The notes under the pieces are model-generated. The model saw only the letters and a list, made by a program, of their open reading frames with translations, was not told the origin of the DNA and searched no databases. A program made the translations under genes and the position numbers. 49,810 nucleotides of DNA, from contig NDWX01000012.1 of the NCBI GenBank assembly GCA_002855745.1, positions 1 through 49,810 on the forward strand, read 5' to 3'. Shown here in pieces: positions 24,722 to 35,397 of the stretch; the first letter of the stretch is position 1, and every line of letters starts with the position of its first letter. The DNA is from Thermofilum sp. NZ13. Lineage in GTDB: Archaea > Thermoproteota > Thermoprotei > Thermofilales > Thermofilaceae.

Positions 24722-25060
24722 ATGCCGGAGAAGAGGAAAAAAGAGGAAAAACAGCCTCAAGGAGTCGATTTGATGAAGTTTTTCTCGAGCCAGGAGGAAC
24801 AACCCCAAGCTGCCGCGGGTTCTCGCCCTGCATCTCGAGAAGAAGCTCTCCTTACAGAAGAAGTGGAAAAACTCCTGCTTCAACGCATTAAGCAAGAACC
24901 CTCTGGTCTGACAAGAAGCCAGCTCTATGAGTGGAGCAAGAAAAGGGGAGTCAACCCCGCCTCATTTTACAGAGCGTTAACATCCCTAATAGAGAAGGGG
25001 CTAGTTCAACGCAAATTCGACACAACCCGTGAAGAATACGTGTTTATAGCCGTACATTAA
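24722..25060 (+). CDS. Winged-helix protein, RPA32 C-terminal-like
   Basis: 112 aa. The N-terminal ~45 residues are charged and disordered. Residues ~48-110 form a wHTH (LLLQRIKQEPSGLTRSQL, NPASFYRALTSLIEKGLV, then the wing QRKFDTTREEYVFIA). It is 37 bp downstream of the OB-fold gene on the same strand, so one operon. The domain pair OB plus wHTH is that of RPA32, here on two chains. The wHTH of RPA32 recruits repair proteins, and this one may do likewise (inference). It ends 20 bp before a degenerate repeat unit. Confidence 0.6.
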   Translation: MPEKRKKEEKQPQGVDLMKFFSSQEEQPQAAAGSRPASREEALLTEEVEKLLLQRIKQEPSGLTRSQLYEWSKKRGVNPASFYRALTSLIEKGLVQRKFDTTREEYVFIAVH

Positions 25061-25074
25061 TGAAATGATCCCGG

Positions 25075-25088
25075 TAGCCGATTGAGGC
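25075..25088 (+). repeat. Residual 3' tail of family A
   Basis: CCGATTGAGGCTTATTCG corresponds to the last codons of family A genes (CGGCCTTGAGGCTCATTCG at 49250-49270). Only this tail survives beside B2, showing that an A gene once converged on it. Confidence 0.5.
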
Positions 25089-25487
25089 TTATTCGACGCG
25101 TAGCCGGAGCTGCCTCCGGTGCAGCATGACCGTGGCGATATGGCTGCATATTTTTGCCTTCCTCACGTAGCCGTAAGCCCTGAAGAAGCAGTCGCAGCGG
25201 TACTTTCCCCCGCTTATCCAGACGTTGTACCAGGGGTAGGTGTCGCCGAGCTCCGCTAGCCCCTTCACCAGCCAGTGCTCTGCGCCAACTCTCTCCACTT
25301 TCCTGGCGAGGAGCCTGTACGCAACCCTGTAAAACCACTCAGCGGGCTTGTCGGGGAATGAGGAGGGCAACTCCCCCGAGGCGTCGAGCAGACCCCATGC
25401 TCCCCGGTCAGCTTACCGTCACAGTAGCCGTAGAGGTCGTGCCTTACCAAAGCCCATGCTAGCCTGCTCTCCCCCTCCTAGCCCTCG
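25089..25487 (-). pseudogene. Family B SWIM gene, frameshifted (B2)
   Basis: The C-terminal 93 codons are intact, including the SWIM motif C-D-C...C-S-H and FPDKPAEWFYRVAYRLLA. The N-terminal part (AWALVRHDLYGYCDGKLTGEHG) is in another frame because a base is missing in the run at ~25385-25395 relative to the intact gene at 6777. Without correction no full-length protein is made; a short form starting inside is possible. Confidence 0.75.
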
Positions 25488-25615
25488 CCAAGCCCCAGCA
25501 CCCAGAGAGCCTTCTCCTTGAGCGGGATGGTGAAGCCTACCGGGTGCGGAGCGGAGCACTCCTCAGGGAGCATTATTCGATCAGCCTCTGCTAGCTCTCC
25601 AGCTTCATTTTCACT
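25478..25615 (-). pseudogene. Family C 3' stub (C2')
   Basis: The last ~40 codons of family C (HPVGFTIPLKEKALWVLG, compare HPAGVTVSLTEKALWVLS at the end of the 5912-6787 gene), ending in TAG just before B2. Homology starts at the same internal point as in the copy at 34222-34350, so the truncation predates spread of the unit. Confidence 0.7.
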
Positions 25616-25660
25616 TTCAGTCTTCAAAGCGAAAAGGAGATGAGCACTTTAACCATCTGA

Positions 25661-25873
25661 AGTAGCGGAAAGTCACCAGTTCCCGGCACGGCGACACAGC
25701 AATGGGCCGCTTGCCGGGCGCCGTGCGCGGCTCGATGAGGCGAAGAGGCGCCGAGGCGAGACCCCGCCGCACAGCCCCAAGCGGATTGGCGGGGCGGGCC
25801 GAAGGCGCGGAGCCCATGAAAACCCTTAAAGGGAGCCCGGATCAGTGAAGGGGCAGATGAGCCAGGCGCGGCC
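25661..25873. ncRNA. R element copy 1: candidate structured RNA
   Basis: 213 bp, very GC-rich. The ends are shared with the copy at 34396-34591: AGTAGnGGnAAGTC at the left, CAGTGAAGGGG and CAGATGAG then CCAGGCGCGGCC at the right. The interior differs, but helices persist. Here CCCGGCA pairs with TGCCGGG around a CGGC...GCCG core; the other copy has CCCGCC with GGCGGG around the same core. Compensating changes argue for RNA rather than protein. A short leftward frame (ending ISFSL in both copies) is a weaker alternative. Strand and promoter are not settled. Confidence 0.45.
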
Positions 25874-25899
25874 AACTCAGGCCTATCCCCACACGAACC

Positions 25900-26229
25900 C
25901 TAGACTTTTGTGAAGCGCTTCTTCAGCTCCTTGTACTCCTCCTGCGGTACCTTCGACGCCTCCCTCTTACCGTCTTCAGTTAAATTGACCTCGTAACCGG
26001 TCATCGTGATGTAGCCCTTATCCCTCAAACCACGTATGGCTTCCGCGAAGCCCCCCACAACGCGCGCAAAGTTCGGGTTCTTCCTAGGCAAAAACTCCTC
26101 CGTAATGAACTCAGCTAGGTATTCCTCAGGTGCGCTGCTCCCAGATTGATAATATATCTTGCCGCCGTACTCATAATAGATGTACGCTAGCAAGAACCTT
26201 TCAACGCCGGTTAGACTCAACTCCCCCAC
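25900..26229 (-). CDS. Winged-helix-like hypothetical protein
   Basis: 109 aa from GTG 26229. The frame is open further upstream through the antisense of tRNA-Gly, but a TATA element (AAATATAGG, ~26250-26258) lies 25 bp before GTG 26229 and fixes a leaderless start. Helices (SLTGVERFLLAYIYYEYG, NFARVVGGFAEAIRGLRDKG) are followed by a wing (YITMTGYEVNLTEDGK) and a basic tail, a wHTH layout. Divergent from tRNA-Gly. No named family. Confidence 0.55.
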   Translation of the reverse strand: MGELSLTGVERFLLAYIYYEYGGKIYYQSGSSAPEEYLAEFITEEFLPRKNPNFARVVGGFAEAIRGLRDKGYITMTGYEVNLTEDGKREASKVPQEEYKELKKRFTKV

Positions 26230-26391
26230 CCGACGTTTTTTCCGAAGCCTCCTATATTTACTTTTGCATCTATTCCTCTTCAAAAAAGGAAGATAGCCCT
26301 CAACGAGAGGCTCTCGGATTGCCTCAATACAGGAAACTAAAGAACAAAAATAAATAGAGGTTCCGTAAATATAGAGGGAGTGAGAGAGGTA

Positions 26392-26465
26392 GCGGCCGTA
26401 GTCTAGTCTGGTAGGATGGCGGCCTCCCAAGCCGCAGAACCCGGGTTCAAATCCCGGCGGCCGCA
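26392..26465 (+). tRNA. tRNA-Gly (CCC)
   Basis: Complete cloverleaf of 74 nt. Acceptor GCGGCCG/CGGCCGC with discriminator A, anticodon arm GCGGC-CTCCCAA-GCCGC (anticodon CCC), T arm CCGGG-TTCAAAT-CCCGG. No intron, and CCA is not encoded. TATA-like GTAAATATAG ~25 bp upstream. Confidence 0.95.
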
Positions 26466-26519
26466 CCTGGCTCCCATCTTCTCCTCGTTTTCCGACCCTT
26501 GAGCTACCGGATCTATGAG

Positions 26520-26720
26520 CACCTCCGTGTAGTCCACAACAAATCGTGGCCAGGTTGCTCGAGCTAACCGAGCTGACGGGGGATGCTTTAGCACCTGAGG
26601 CAACCCCAGGCCCATCACCAGAGCCTTCGGCACCCGCAACCGGGGTACATCACCGTTGAGCTGGAGAGGCTCCGCTCAGCGGGCTTCGTGAAGGAGGCTG
26701 TCGTCGGCAACGCAACACTG
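26520..26720 (+). pseudogene. Family A winged-helix remnant (A3)
   Basis: Nucleotide-level matches to family A (GTTGCTCGAGCTAACCGAGC, then TGGAGAGGCTCCGCTCAGCG and TTCGTGAAGGAGGCTGT) in order, but frame-shifted and lacking both ends. No promoter or B partner remains. Confidence 0.65.
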
Positions 26721-26912
26721 AAGCCGAGCAAGGATGACGAAGAGCCTAAGGGGACCAGTGGGGGCAGAAAAGGAGGAGCAGTAAGGTGAATGCTTTTTAT
26801 GTGCACCGCGAAGACTCGCGCCAGGTAGTTTCGCGGAGAACGGGGGACCATGGAGTTTACGCTAATGTCATTCTCGCATGCCAAGCTGTTGAAGAAAAAA
26901 CAGTACAGATAG
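26721..26912. other. Non-coding spacer before tRNA-Met
   Basis: No gene supported. AT-rich around 26880-26910, downstream of the leftward tRNA-Met, where it could act as a terminator region. Confidence 0.3.
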
Positions 26913-27017
26913 TGCCGGGGCCGGGATTCGAACCCGGGAAACTCCCGCATACCCCTAGGCAGGGGTATGTACCGGATTATGAGTCCGGCGCCCTAGACCA
27001 GGCTAGGCGACCCCGGC
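26913..27017 (-). tRNA. tRNA-Met (CAT, elongator type) with variable-loop intron
   Basis: Acceptor GCCGGGG/CCCCGGC with discriminator A; anticodon arm CCGGA-CTCATAA-TCCGG; T arm CCGGG-TTCGAAT-CCCGG. The seven-base anticodon loop is intact. Between the anticodon and T arms are 34 nt instead of ~5, containing the hairpin CATACCCC-TGCCTA-GGGGTATG. This implies a ~29-nt intron at a non-canonical variable-loop site, a known habit of Thermoproteales tRNAs. The initiator GGG/CCC anticodon stem is absent, so it is the elongator (an Ile-CAU reading cannot be excluded). Confidence 0.88.
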
Positions 27018-27059
27018 TCTGTGTTTCAAGACAACTCTGGGGAAAATATAATTCTTGCG

Positions 27060-27968
27060 CTAGAAGGTTACCCTGGAGGCGTAGATCTTCTGCTGTAGCT
27101 CATCGACAAACGTTTCAACACCTTTCACCTGCGGTAATCGCGTCATGATGTCTCGCTCAGTCAATATCCCAACCGGTTTCTTCTCAGCGGAGACAACAAC
27201 AACCGCTCCGATCCCGCGCTCCTTCATCCTCTTCACCGCCACACCCACATCGTCCTCAGGGCTCACCGTTACCACAAGCCTACTGGCGATGTAGGCTAAA
27301 GGTGTTTCATAGACCCTCTGGGCATCACCGGCCCGAAGGGCTTTTAGCACATCATCCGAGGCGAGGAAGCCTAGAATATCTTTGACCGTGACTATACCCT
27401 GTAGCTCGCTTCCGGCTATAAGCGGTATGCGCCTGACTCTCCTCTCGCTCATAAGCTGAAGACCCGTCCTGATGTTATCGCTGGGCGTAAGGCTGGCGAA
27501 AGGCTTAGTCATTATCTCCTTCACCTTAACATGGGACTCCACGTCGGCGAAAAGAGAAATTATGTGCCGCTCCGAGATGATGCCCACCAACACGCCGTCC
27601 CTGTTCACCACGGCCAAAGCGCCGACGCCGCGGTAAAGCATAGTTTCAACAATATCCTTGAGGTCAGCGTCCATGTAGACGAATGGAGGCTTGTAGCTTA
27701 GCGATAAGGCATCAGTCTCTTCTAAGGCTTTGTACATGTCGCCGCTGTAAGTCCCGACAACAATGTCTTTAAACCTCCTACCTCCCAAGAAGTCCACAAG
27801 ATCGCGGACAGATACCATACCAACAAGCTTACCATCATTGTCCACCAGCGGGCAGTGCCTGACACGCTTCGATGCCATTCCAATAAGTACCTCGAGAAGC
27901 TTTGAATCAGGCTTCAGGAAAAGGGCGGGGGGGTAGCGACCCACACCGATTTCAAACAGCTTCATCAA
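27060..27968 (-). CDS. Quadruple CBS-domain protein
   Basis: 302 aa made of four CBS modules at about 10-70, 85-145, 150-205 and 230-290. Recurring signatures include HCPLVDNDGKLVGMVSVRDL, ALAVVNRDGVLVGIISERHI, RIPLIAGSELQGIVTVKDIL and AVVVVSAEKKPVGILTERDI. Tandem CBS pairs (Bateman modules) bind adenine nucleotides and regulate partner enzymes or transporters. No catalytic or DNA-binding domain is attached, so it is probably a free energy-sensing regulator. It sits between tRNA-Met and the rRNA operon on the same strand, with its own 5' AT-rich region. The partner cannot be named from context. Confidence 0.88.
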   Translation of the reverse strand: MMKLFEIGVGRYPPALFLKPDSKLLEVLIGMASKRVRHCPLVDNDGKLVGMVSVRDLVDFLGGRRFKDIVVGTYSGDMYKALEETDALSLSYKPPFVYMDADLKDIVETMLYRGVGALAVVNRDGVLVGIISERHIISLFADVESHVKVKEIMTKPFASLTPSDNIRTGLQLMSERRVRRIPLIAGSELQGIVTVKDILGFLASDDVLKALRAGDAQRVYETPLAYIASRLVVTVSPEDDVGVAVKRMKERGIGAVVVVSAEKKPVGILTERDIMTRLPQVKGVETFVDELQQKIYASRVTF

Positions 27969-28100
27969 ACATTACCTAACCCCTGGGGTTAAAATCTGTT
28001 ATCTGCATAAGAGATGTTCAACAATAAACGAAGACATCAATGCAAGTGAGATGACAAGCTCGAAGAAGACAAATGAAAATAAAAATATCGGAAGAATATC

Positions 28101-28132
28101 GCGCCGCGTAGGAGTTTTATGCTCAGGCTCAC

Positions 28133-28140
<8 letters not shown>
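28101..28140 (-). other. 3' strand of the 23S processing stem with bulge-helix-bulge
   Basis: Complementary to 31217-31260. Outer helix GCGCCGCGTAGGAG, a three-base bulge (AAA on the transcript), a short helix, a second three-base bulge (AGA) on the other strand, then helix TCAGGCTC/GAGCCTGA. This is the canonical substrate of the tRNA splicing endonuclease used by archaea to excise pre-23S. Confidence 0.85.
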
Positions 28141-31227
<3,087 letters not shown>

Positions 31228-31375
31228 TGAGCCTGATCTGCACACTCCTACGCGGCGCTCATTATCCCCATGCGCTCGCATGGGGCTCACGCCCTTCACC
31301 CAGGAGGCTGAGCCTCCTGGGTTGCATCCCAGATTAGCGTGAGGCGCGGTGCGCAGGCTTTTCGACCGGATCAAT

Positions 31376-32877
<1,502 letters not shown>

Positions 32878-32907
32878 CTGGCCGCGGGCGGGTGGAGCAC
32901 CTAGATT

Positions 32908-32928
32908 AGCCTGCGCACCGCGCCTCAC
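32908..32928 (-). other. 5' strand of the 16S processing stem
   Basis: Perfectly complementary over 21 bp to 31339-31359. Both strands are bordered by the same AGATTAGC sequence (31331-31338 and 32903-32910 on the + strand). Confidence 0.85.
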
Positions 32929-32934
32929 TTTCTT

Positions 32935-32989
32935 TTCCCCGAGAGTGCAGGCGCCCCCTCAGCGGCCGGCGCCAGTTTTCTCGGGGAAG
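32935..32989 (-). repeat. 16S leader hairpin, duplicated at 49541-49604
   Basis: On the transcript, TTCCCCGAGA pairs with TCTCGGGGAA and TGGCGCC with GGCGCC, separated by an internal loop (AAAC/TGCAC). An almost identical hairpin plus ~10 following bases lies on the + strand at 49541-49613. A second leader hairpin (GCCGTGGAC/GTCCACGGC, 32998-33079) precedes it. Confidence 0.75.
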
Positions 32990-33100
32990 CACTGTGTAGC
33001 CGTGGACGGAGGCCGCCTTTTCATTGGGAGAGGGATCCTCTCCCGCTAATCCAGGCGAGCCGCCGGTGTCCACGGCCGCAGTTTTAGTGGTTAATGGGGG

Positions 33101-33112
33101 TCTATTTAAACA
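33101..33112 (-). promoter_or_regulatory. rRNA operon promoter
   Basis: GTTTAAATAG on the - strand is a strong archaeal TATA box. Transcription should start near 33080, just before the leader hairpins. Nothing else in the region can drive the rRNA genes. Confidence 0.75.
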
Positions 33113-33155
33113 TTACTCGCGGGAAGCTTCCTCTGCATCCCATCATCCGAAACAA

Positions 33156-33252
33156 TGGTATTTTTAGCTCTTCCCTGGATTCTTCCCGTGTTCGACCCGC
33201 GCTTCCCCCGCCTCCCGAGGGTATGGTGAGGGGTTGCTGGTTGGTGTTCGAG
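33156..33252 (+). repeat. E element (E3), adjacent to the rRNA promoter
   Basis: TTTTTAGCTCTTCCCT, TTCTTCCCGTGTTCGACCCG, then GGGTTGCTGG and GGTGTTCGAGC, in the same order as E2 and E4. It begins ~45 bp upstream of the rRNA TATA box. In this copy ~280 bp of extra DNA separate it from the A gene. Confidence 0.65.
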
Positions 33253-33379
33253 CGCGGGCTCGGGCTTGCAGCCACGGTGGCTGTGAAGAACTCCAGTGGC
33301 CTTACCGCGGAGCGGGGGCACTCATAGAGTAGAAGCCAAAAAAGAAAGAGGGGGAGAGAAAAAGGCTTTGTTGCTTTCA

Positions 33380-33494
33380 GCCTAGGAGCCTGAGCGCAGG
33401 TACTCCGAGAGGCCCAGCCCCTCTCCCCTGCCTCCCTCCTCAGCCTCTCTTTCTCAGCCGGCGCGGCGTGGTAGTCCGTGGCTCCGACGAGCAC
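33380..33494 (-). pseudogene. Decayed small ribbon-helix-helix-like gene
   Basis: From GTG 33494 it reads LVGATDYHAAPAEKERLRRE, then frame-shifts. Dropping one base near 33420 gives GLGLSEYLRSGS and a stop. EKERLRREA...LGLSEYLR is the pattern of the two helices of CopG/antitoxin-type ribbon-helix-helix proteins. It is divergent from family A gene A4 across a short promoter region. Small size and the frame error make this tentative. Confidence 0.4.
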
Positions 33495-33508
33495 AACTTG
33501 CGTGAGCG

Positions 33509-33516
33509 CTTATAAC
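33509..33516 (+). promoter_or_regulatory. TATA box of family A gene A4
   Basis: CTTATAAC at 33509-33516, 28 bp before ATG 33539. The same box precedes every family A copy whose 5' end survives (19230-19240, 23746-23755; TTTTATAC at 48952-48959). Confidence 0.6.
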
Positions 33517-33538
33517 TCTCCTCTTGCATTTAGCCTTG

Positions 33539-33874
33539 ATGGTCGAGGTAGACAGGGAGGTCTGGAACTGCGTTGCGAGGTGGCTCGAGCTGACGGGTCT
33601 CACAAGAACGCTGTGGCGCCTGAGGCAGCCCAGGCCTCTCAGCAACTCGTTCAGCACAAGGAACTCGAGGTACATCGCCGTTGCGCTGGAGAGGCTCCGC
33701 TCAGCCGGCCTCATAAAAGAAGCCGTCGTTGGCAAACGCCCGCTACGTCTACCTCACCGAGGGGCCTGCGGACTGCTTGTGCTGCTCGGCTACAGTAGCG
33801 AGGAGCTAATGTGCGGCAAGGCTACCTTGAGGTTTATTCGGCGCAGAGCCTCAGCTGCCTCCTGTGGAGCATGA
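33539..33874 (+). CDS. Family A winged-helix protein (A4), with paired compensating frameshifts
   Basis: 111 aa. The same winged-helix layout as A2 (VWNCVARWLELTGL, RNSRYIAVALERLRSAGLI). Relative to A2 an extra A at ~33735 and a lost base at ~33762 put about ten codons (the wing) in another frame, after which CGLLVLLGYSSEE resumes. The frame stays open, but the wing is nonsense (KRPLRLPHRG instead of a strand-turn-strand). It may be non-functional or carry two sequencing errors. Its 3' end converges on, and overlaps, SWIM gene B3. Confidence 0.55.
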   Translation: MVEVDREVWNCVARWLELTGLTRTLWRLRQPRPLSNSFSTRNSRYIAVALERLRSAGLIKEAVVGKRPLRLPHRGACGLLVLLGYSSEELMCGKATLRFIRRRASAASCGA

Positions 33875-34225
33875 CGGTGGCGATGTGCGAGCATATCCTG
33901 GCCTTGCGCACGTAGCCGCATGCCGGAGAGGCAGCCGCACCTGTACCCCCCTCGCTCACCCGGACATTGCACCAGGGGTACGTGTCGCCCAACTCGGGTA
34001 GCCCCCTGACGAGCCTGTTCTCCCCGCCAACCCTCTACACTTTGCCCGCTAGAAGCCTGTACACAGCACGGTAGAACCACTCCGCGGGCTTATCGGGAAA
34101 AGACGATTACGGCTCACCTAAGGCGTCGAGCAGGTCCCCGCGCTCCTCGACTATCTTATCGCGGCAGTAGCCGAATACGGCGCACATCACTAGCGCCCAG
34201 GCCACTTTGCTCTCACTGCTCCTAG
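33834..34225 (-). pseudogene. Family B SWIM gene, multiply frameshifted (B3)
   Basis: Pieces of the family are readable in different frames (CAVFGYC near 34170, PAEWFYRAVYRLLA near 34080, ARICSHIATVMLHRRQLRL near 33870). At least two frameshifts lie between 33900 and 34110, and the first Cys pair is disturbed. Stop TAA 33834-33836 lies inside the tail of A4. Confidence 0.7.
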
Positions 34226-34350
34226 CCCTCAAGCGAGAGCACTCACGGAGCCTTCTCTGTAACGGAAACGGTTACTCCGGCGAGGTGCGGGCCCTCCTCA
34301 GGTAGCCGTGGTCGATCAGCCTCAGTTAGCTCCCCCAGCTTCGTTTTCAC
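34222..34350 (-). pseudogene. Family C 3' stub (C3')
   Basis: Matches the last ~40 codons of family C (LAGVTVSVTEKAP, then an in-frame TGA, then VLSLEG). Truncated at the same 5' point as the stub at 25478-25615. Confidence 0.65.
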
Positions 34351-34395
34351 TTTCACCTTTCACAGCGAAAAAGAGATAAGACCAAAACCAGGTGT

Positions 34396-34591
34396 AGTAG
34401 TGGCAAGTCCAGTTCCCGCCCCGGCGAATAGCCGTCTGGCGGGTGCCGCGCGCGGCGCGAGGAGGGTATGTGCCCGCGGCGACGCGGGCTGAAGGCCGCT
34501 AGGACGCGGCCCGCCGCGAAAAGGGGCGACCCATGGCCCCGCTAGGGGGCCCTCGGAGCAGTGAAGGGGGCAGATGAGGCCAGGCGCGGCC
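34396..34591. ncRNA. R element copy 2: candidate structured RNA
   Basis: 196 bp sharing both ends with 25661-25873 but diverged inside. Helix CCCGCC/GGCGGG encloses CGGC-GAATA-GCCG. A further helix CGCGGCG/CGCCGCG encloses GGCCGC/GCGGCC, and GGCCCC pairs with GGGGCC near the end. It abuts the secE promoter. Strand unresolved. Confidence 0.45.
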
Positions 34592-34597
34592 AAAAAG

Positions 34598-34607
34598 GTT
34601 TTTATGG
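34598..34607 (+). promoter_or_regulatory. TATA box of the secE-spt5-ubiD operon
   Basis: GTTTTTATGG directly after the R element. A start ~26 bp later precedes GTG 34642. Confidence 0.5.
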
Positions 34608-34641
34608 CATGCGCGCGTATGGGAGGAGAGGGTGGCTCTAC

Positions 34642-34914
34642 GTGAAAGTGCTCGACGTTTTAGGCGACTGGGTGAGGGTCCTAAAGCTCGCCACTAAGCC
34701 ATCGAGAGAGGAGTACAAGCTGACCTTAAGAGTAGTCCTCCTCGGTCTCGGGATACTGGGCACGATGGGCTTCTTCTTCCAGCTGGCAGGATCCATGCTC
34801 GAGTTCGCCAGTATACAGGCTATACCGCGCGAGTACGCGCTTTTGGGGGGTCTAGTCGTCGGAGCTGTTATCTTCTTCATCGCGCTCTACCTGAGATCTC
34901 GAAGCGAGCTATAG
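34642..34914 (+). CDS. secE: Protein translocase SecE/Sec61-gamma, with an extra C-terminal membrane helix
   Basis: 90 aa from GTG 34642 (ATG 34609 is too close to the TATA box). The amphipathic segment LKLATKPSREEYKLTLRV followed by the helix LLGLGILGTMGFFFQLAG is the SecE signature: the clamp helix and the tilted helix that hold SecY together. Most archaeal SecE proteins end there at ~60 aa. This one continues ~35 residues to a second helix (ALLGGLVVGAVIFFIALYL). spt5 begins immediately after its stop, the usual archaeal pairing. Membrane protein. Confidence 0.85.
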   Translation: MKVLDVLGDWVRVLKLATKPSREEYKLTLRVVLLGLGILGTMGFFFQLAGSMLEFASIQAIPREYALLGGLVVGAVIFFIALYLRSRSEL

Positions 34915-35397
34915 GTGAGCTACGTGGAGCAAGCTTCCGCCACGAAAGCGACGCGCTTCTACGCGTTCCGCGTCACGGCAGGGCAGGAGTACAACGTTGC
35001 GCACCTCCTGTACAACAGAGCTAGCAAGGGACAATACAACGTAGACTCCATAGTTGTTGTGCCGGGCGTGAAGGGGCTTCTCTTCATAGAGTGCAGAGCC
35101 CTCTACGAGGCCCAGCGGCTCGTGGCCGGGATGAAGCACGTAAGGGGGGCTGTAAGGGGAGCCATTAGCTTCAGCGAAATGGAGTCGTTCATAAAGCCCA
35201 AACCCGTGGTCGAGGCCGTCAGAGTGGGTGACCTTGTCGAGATAATTAGAGGCCCCTTCGCCGGAATGAGGGGAAAAATCATCAGCGTGGACCCGGCAAG
35301 AAACGAAGTTAAAGTGGAGCTCGCAGAGGCCGTGTACGTGTTACCCGTAACGATCAGCGCGGATGACATTAAGGTGGTGAAGCGAGCGGAAGGATAA
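34915..35397 (+). CDS. spt5: Transcription elongation factor Spt5 (NusG family)
   Basis: 160 aa. The NGN domain spans ~12-95 (FYAFRVTAGQEYNVAHLL, VVPGVKGLLFIEC). The KOW domain spans ~103-155 (VGDLVEIIRGPFAGMRGKI). With Spt4 it clamps RNA polymerase for processive elongation and couples to the ribosome. Start GTG 34915 abuts the secE stop. Its own stop overlaps the ubiD ATG by one base, indicating a tightly coupled operon. Confidence 0.95.
   Translation: MSYVEQASATKATRFYAFRVTAGQEYNVAHLLYNRASKGQYNVDSIVVVPGVKGLLFIECRALYEAQRLVAGMKHVRGAVRGAISFSEMESFIKPKPVVEAVRVGDLVEIIRGPFAGMRGKIISVDPARNEVKVELAEAVYVLPVTISADDIKVVKRAEG

Noticed and set aside
25661-25873. R segment as RNase P RNA
   Set aside because: It has a GGAAAGTC-like start and CAGTGA...CAGATGA, reminiscent of conserved regions, but the 3' strand of helix P4 (ACAGAA...CCCGGCTTA) is not found in the required place in either copy.
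25900-26466. 188-aa version of the wHTH gene
   Set aside because: Its first part is the antisense of tRNA-Gly, and a TATA box supports the internal GTG at 26229.
18480-27000. CRISPR array or cas genes
   Set aside because: The recurring short motifs (GTGTTCGA, TTTTTAGC) occur once or twice per unit, kilobases apart, without regular spacers. No Cas protein was seen.
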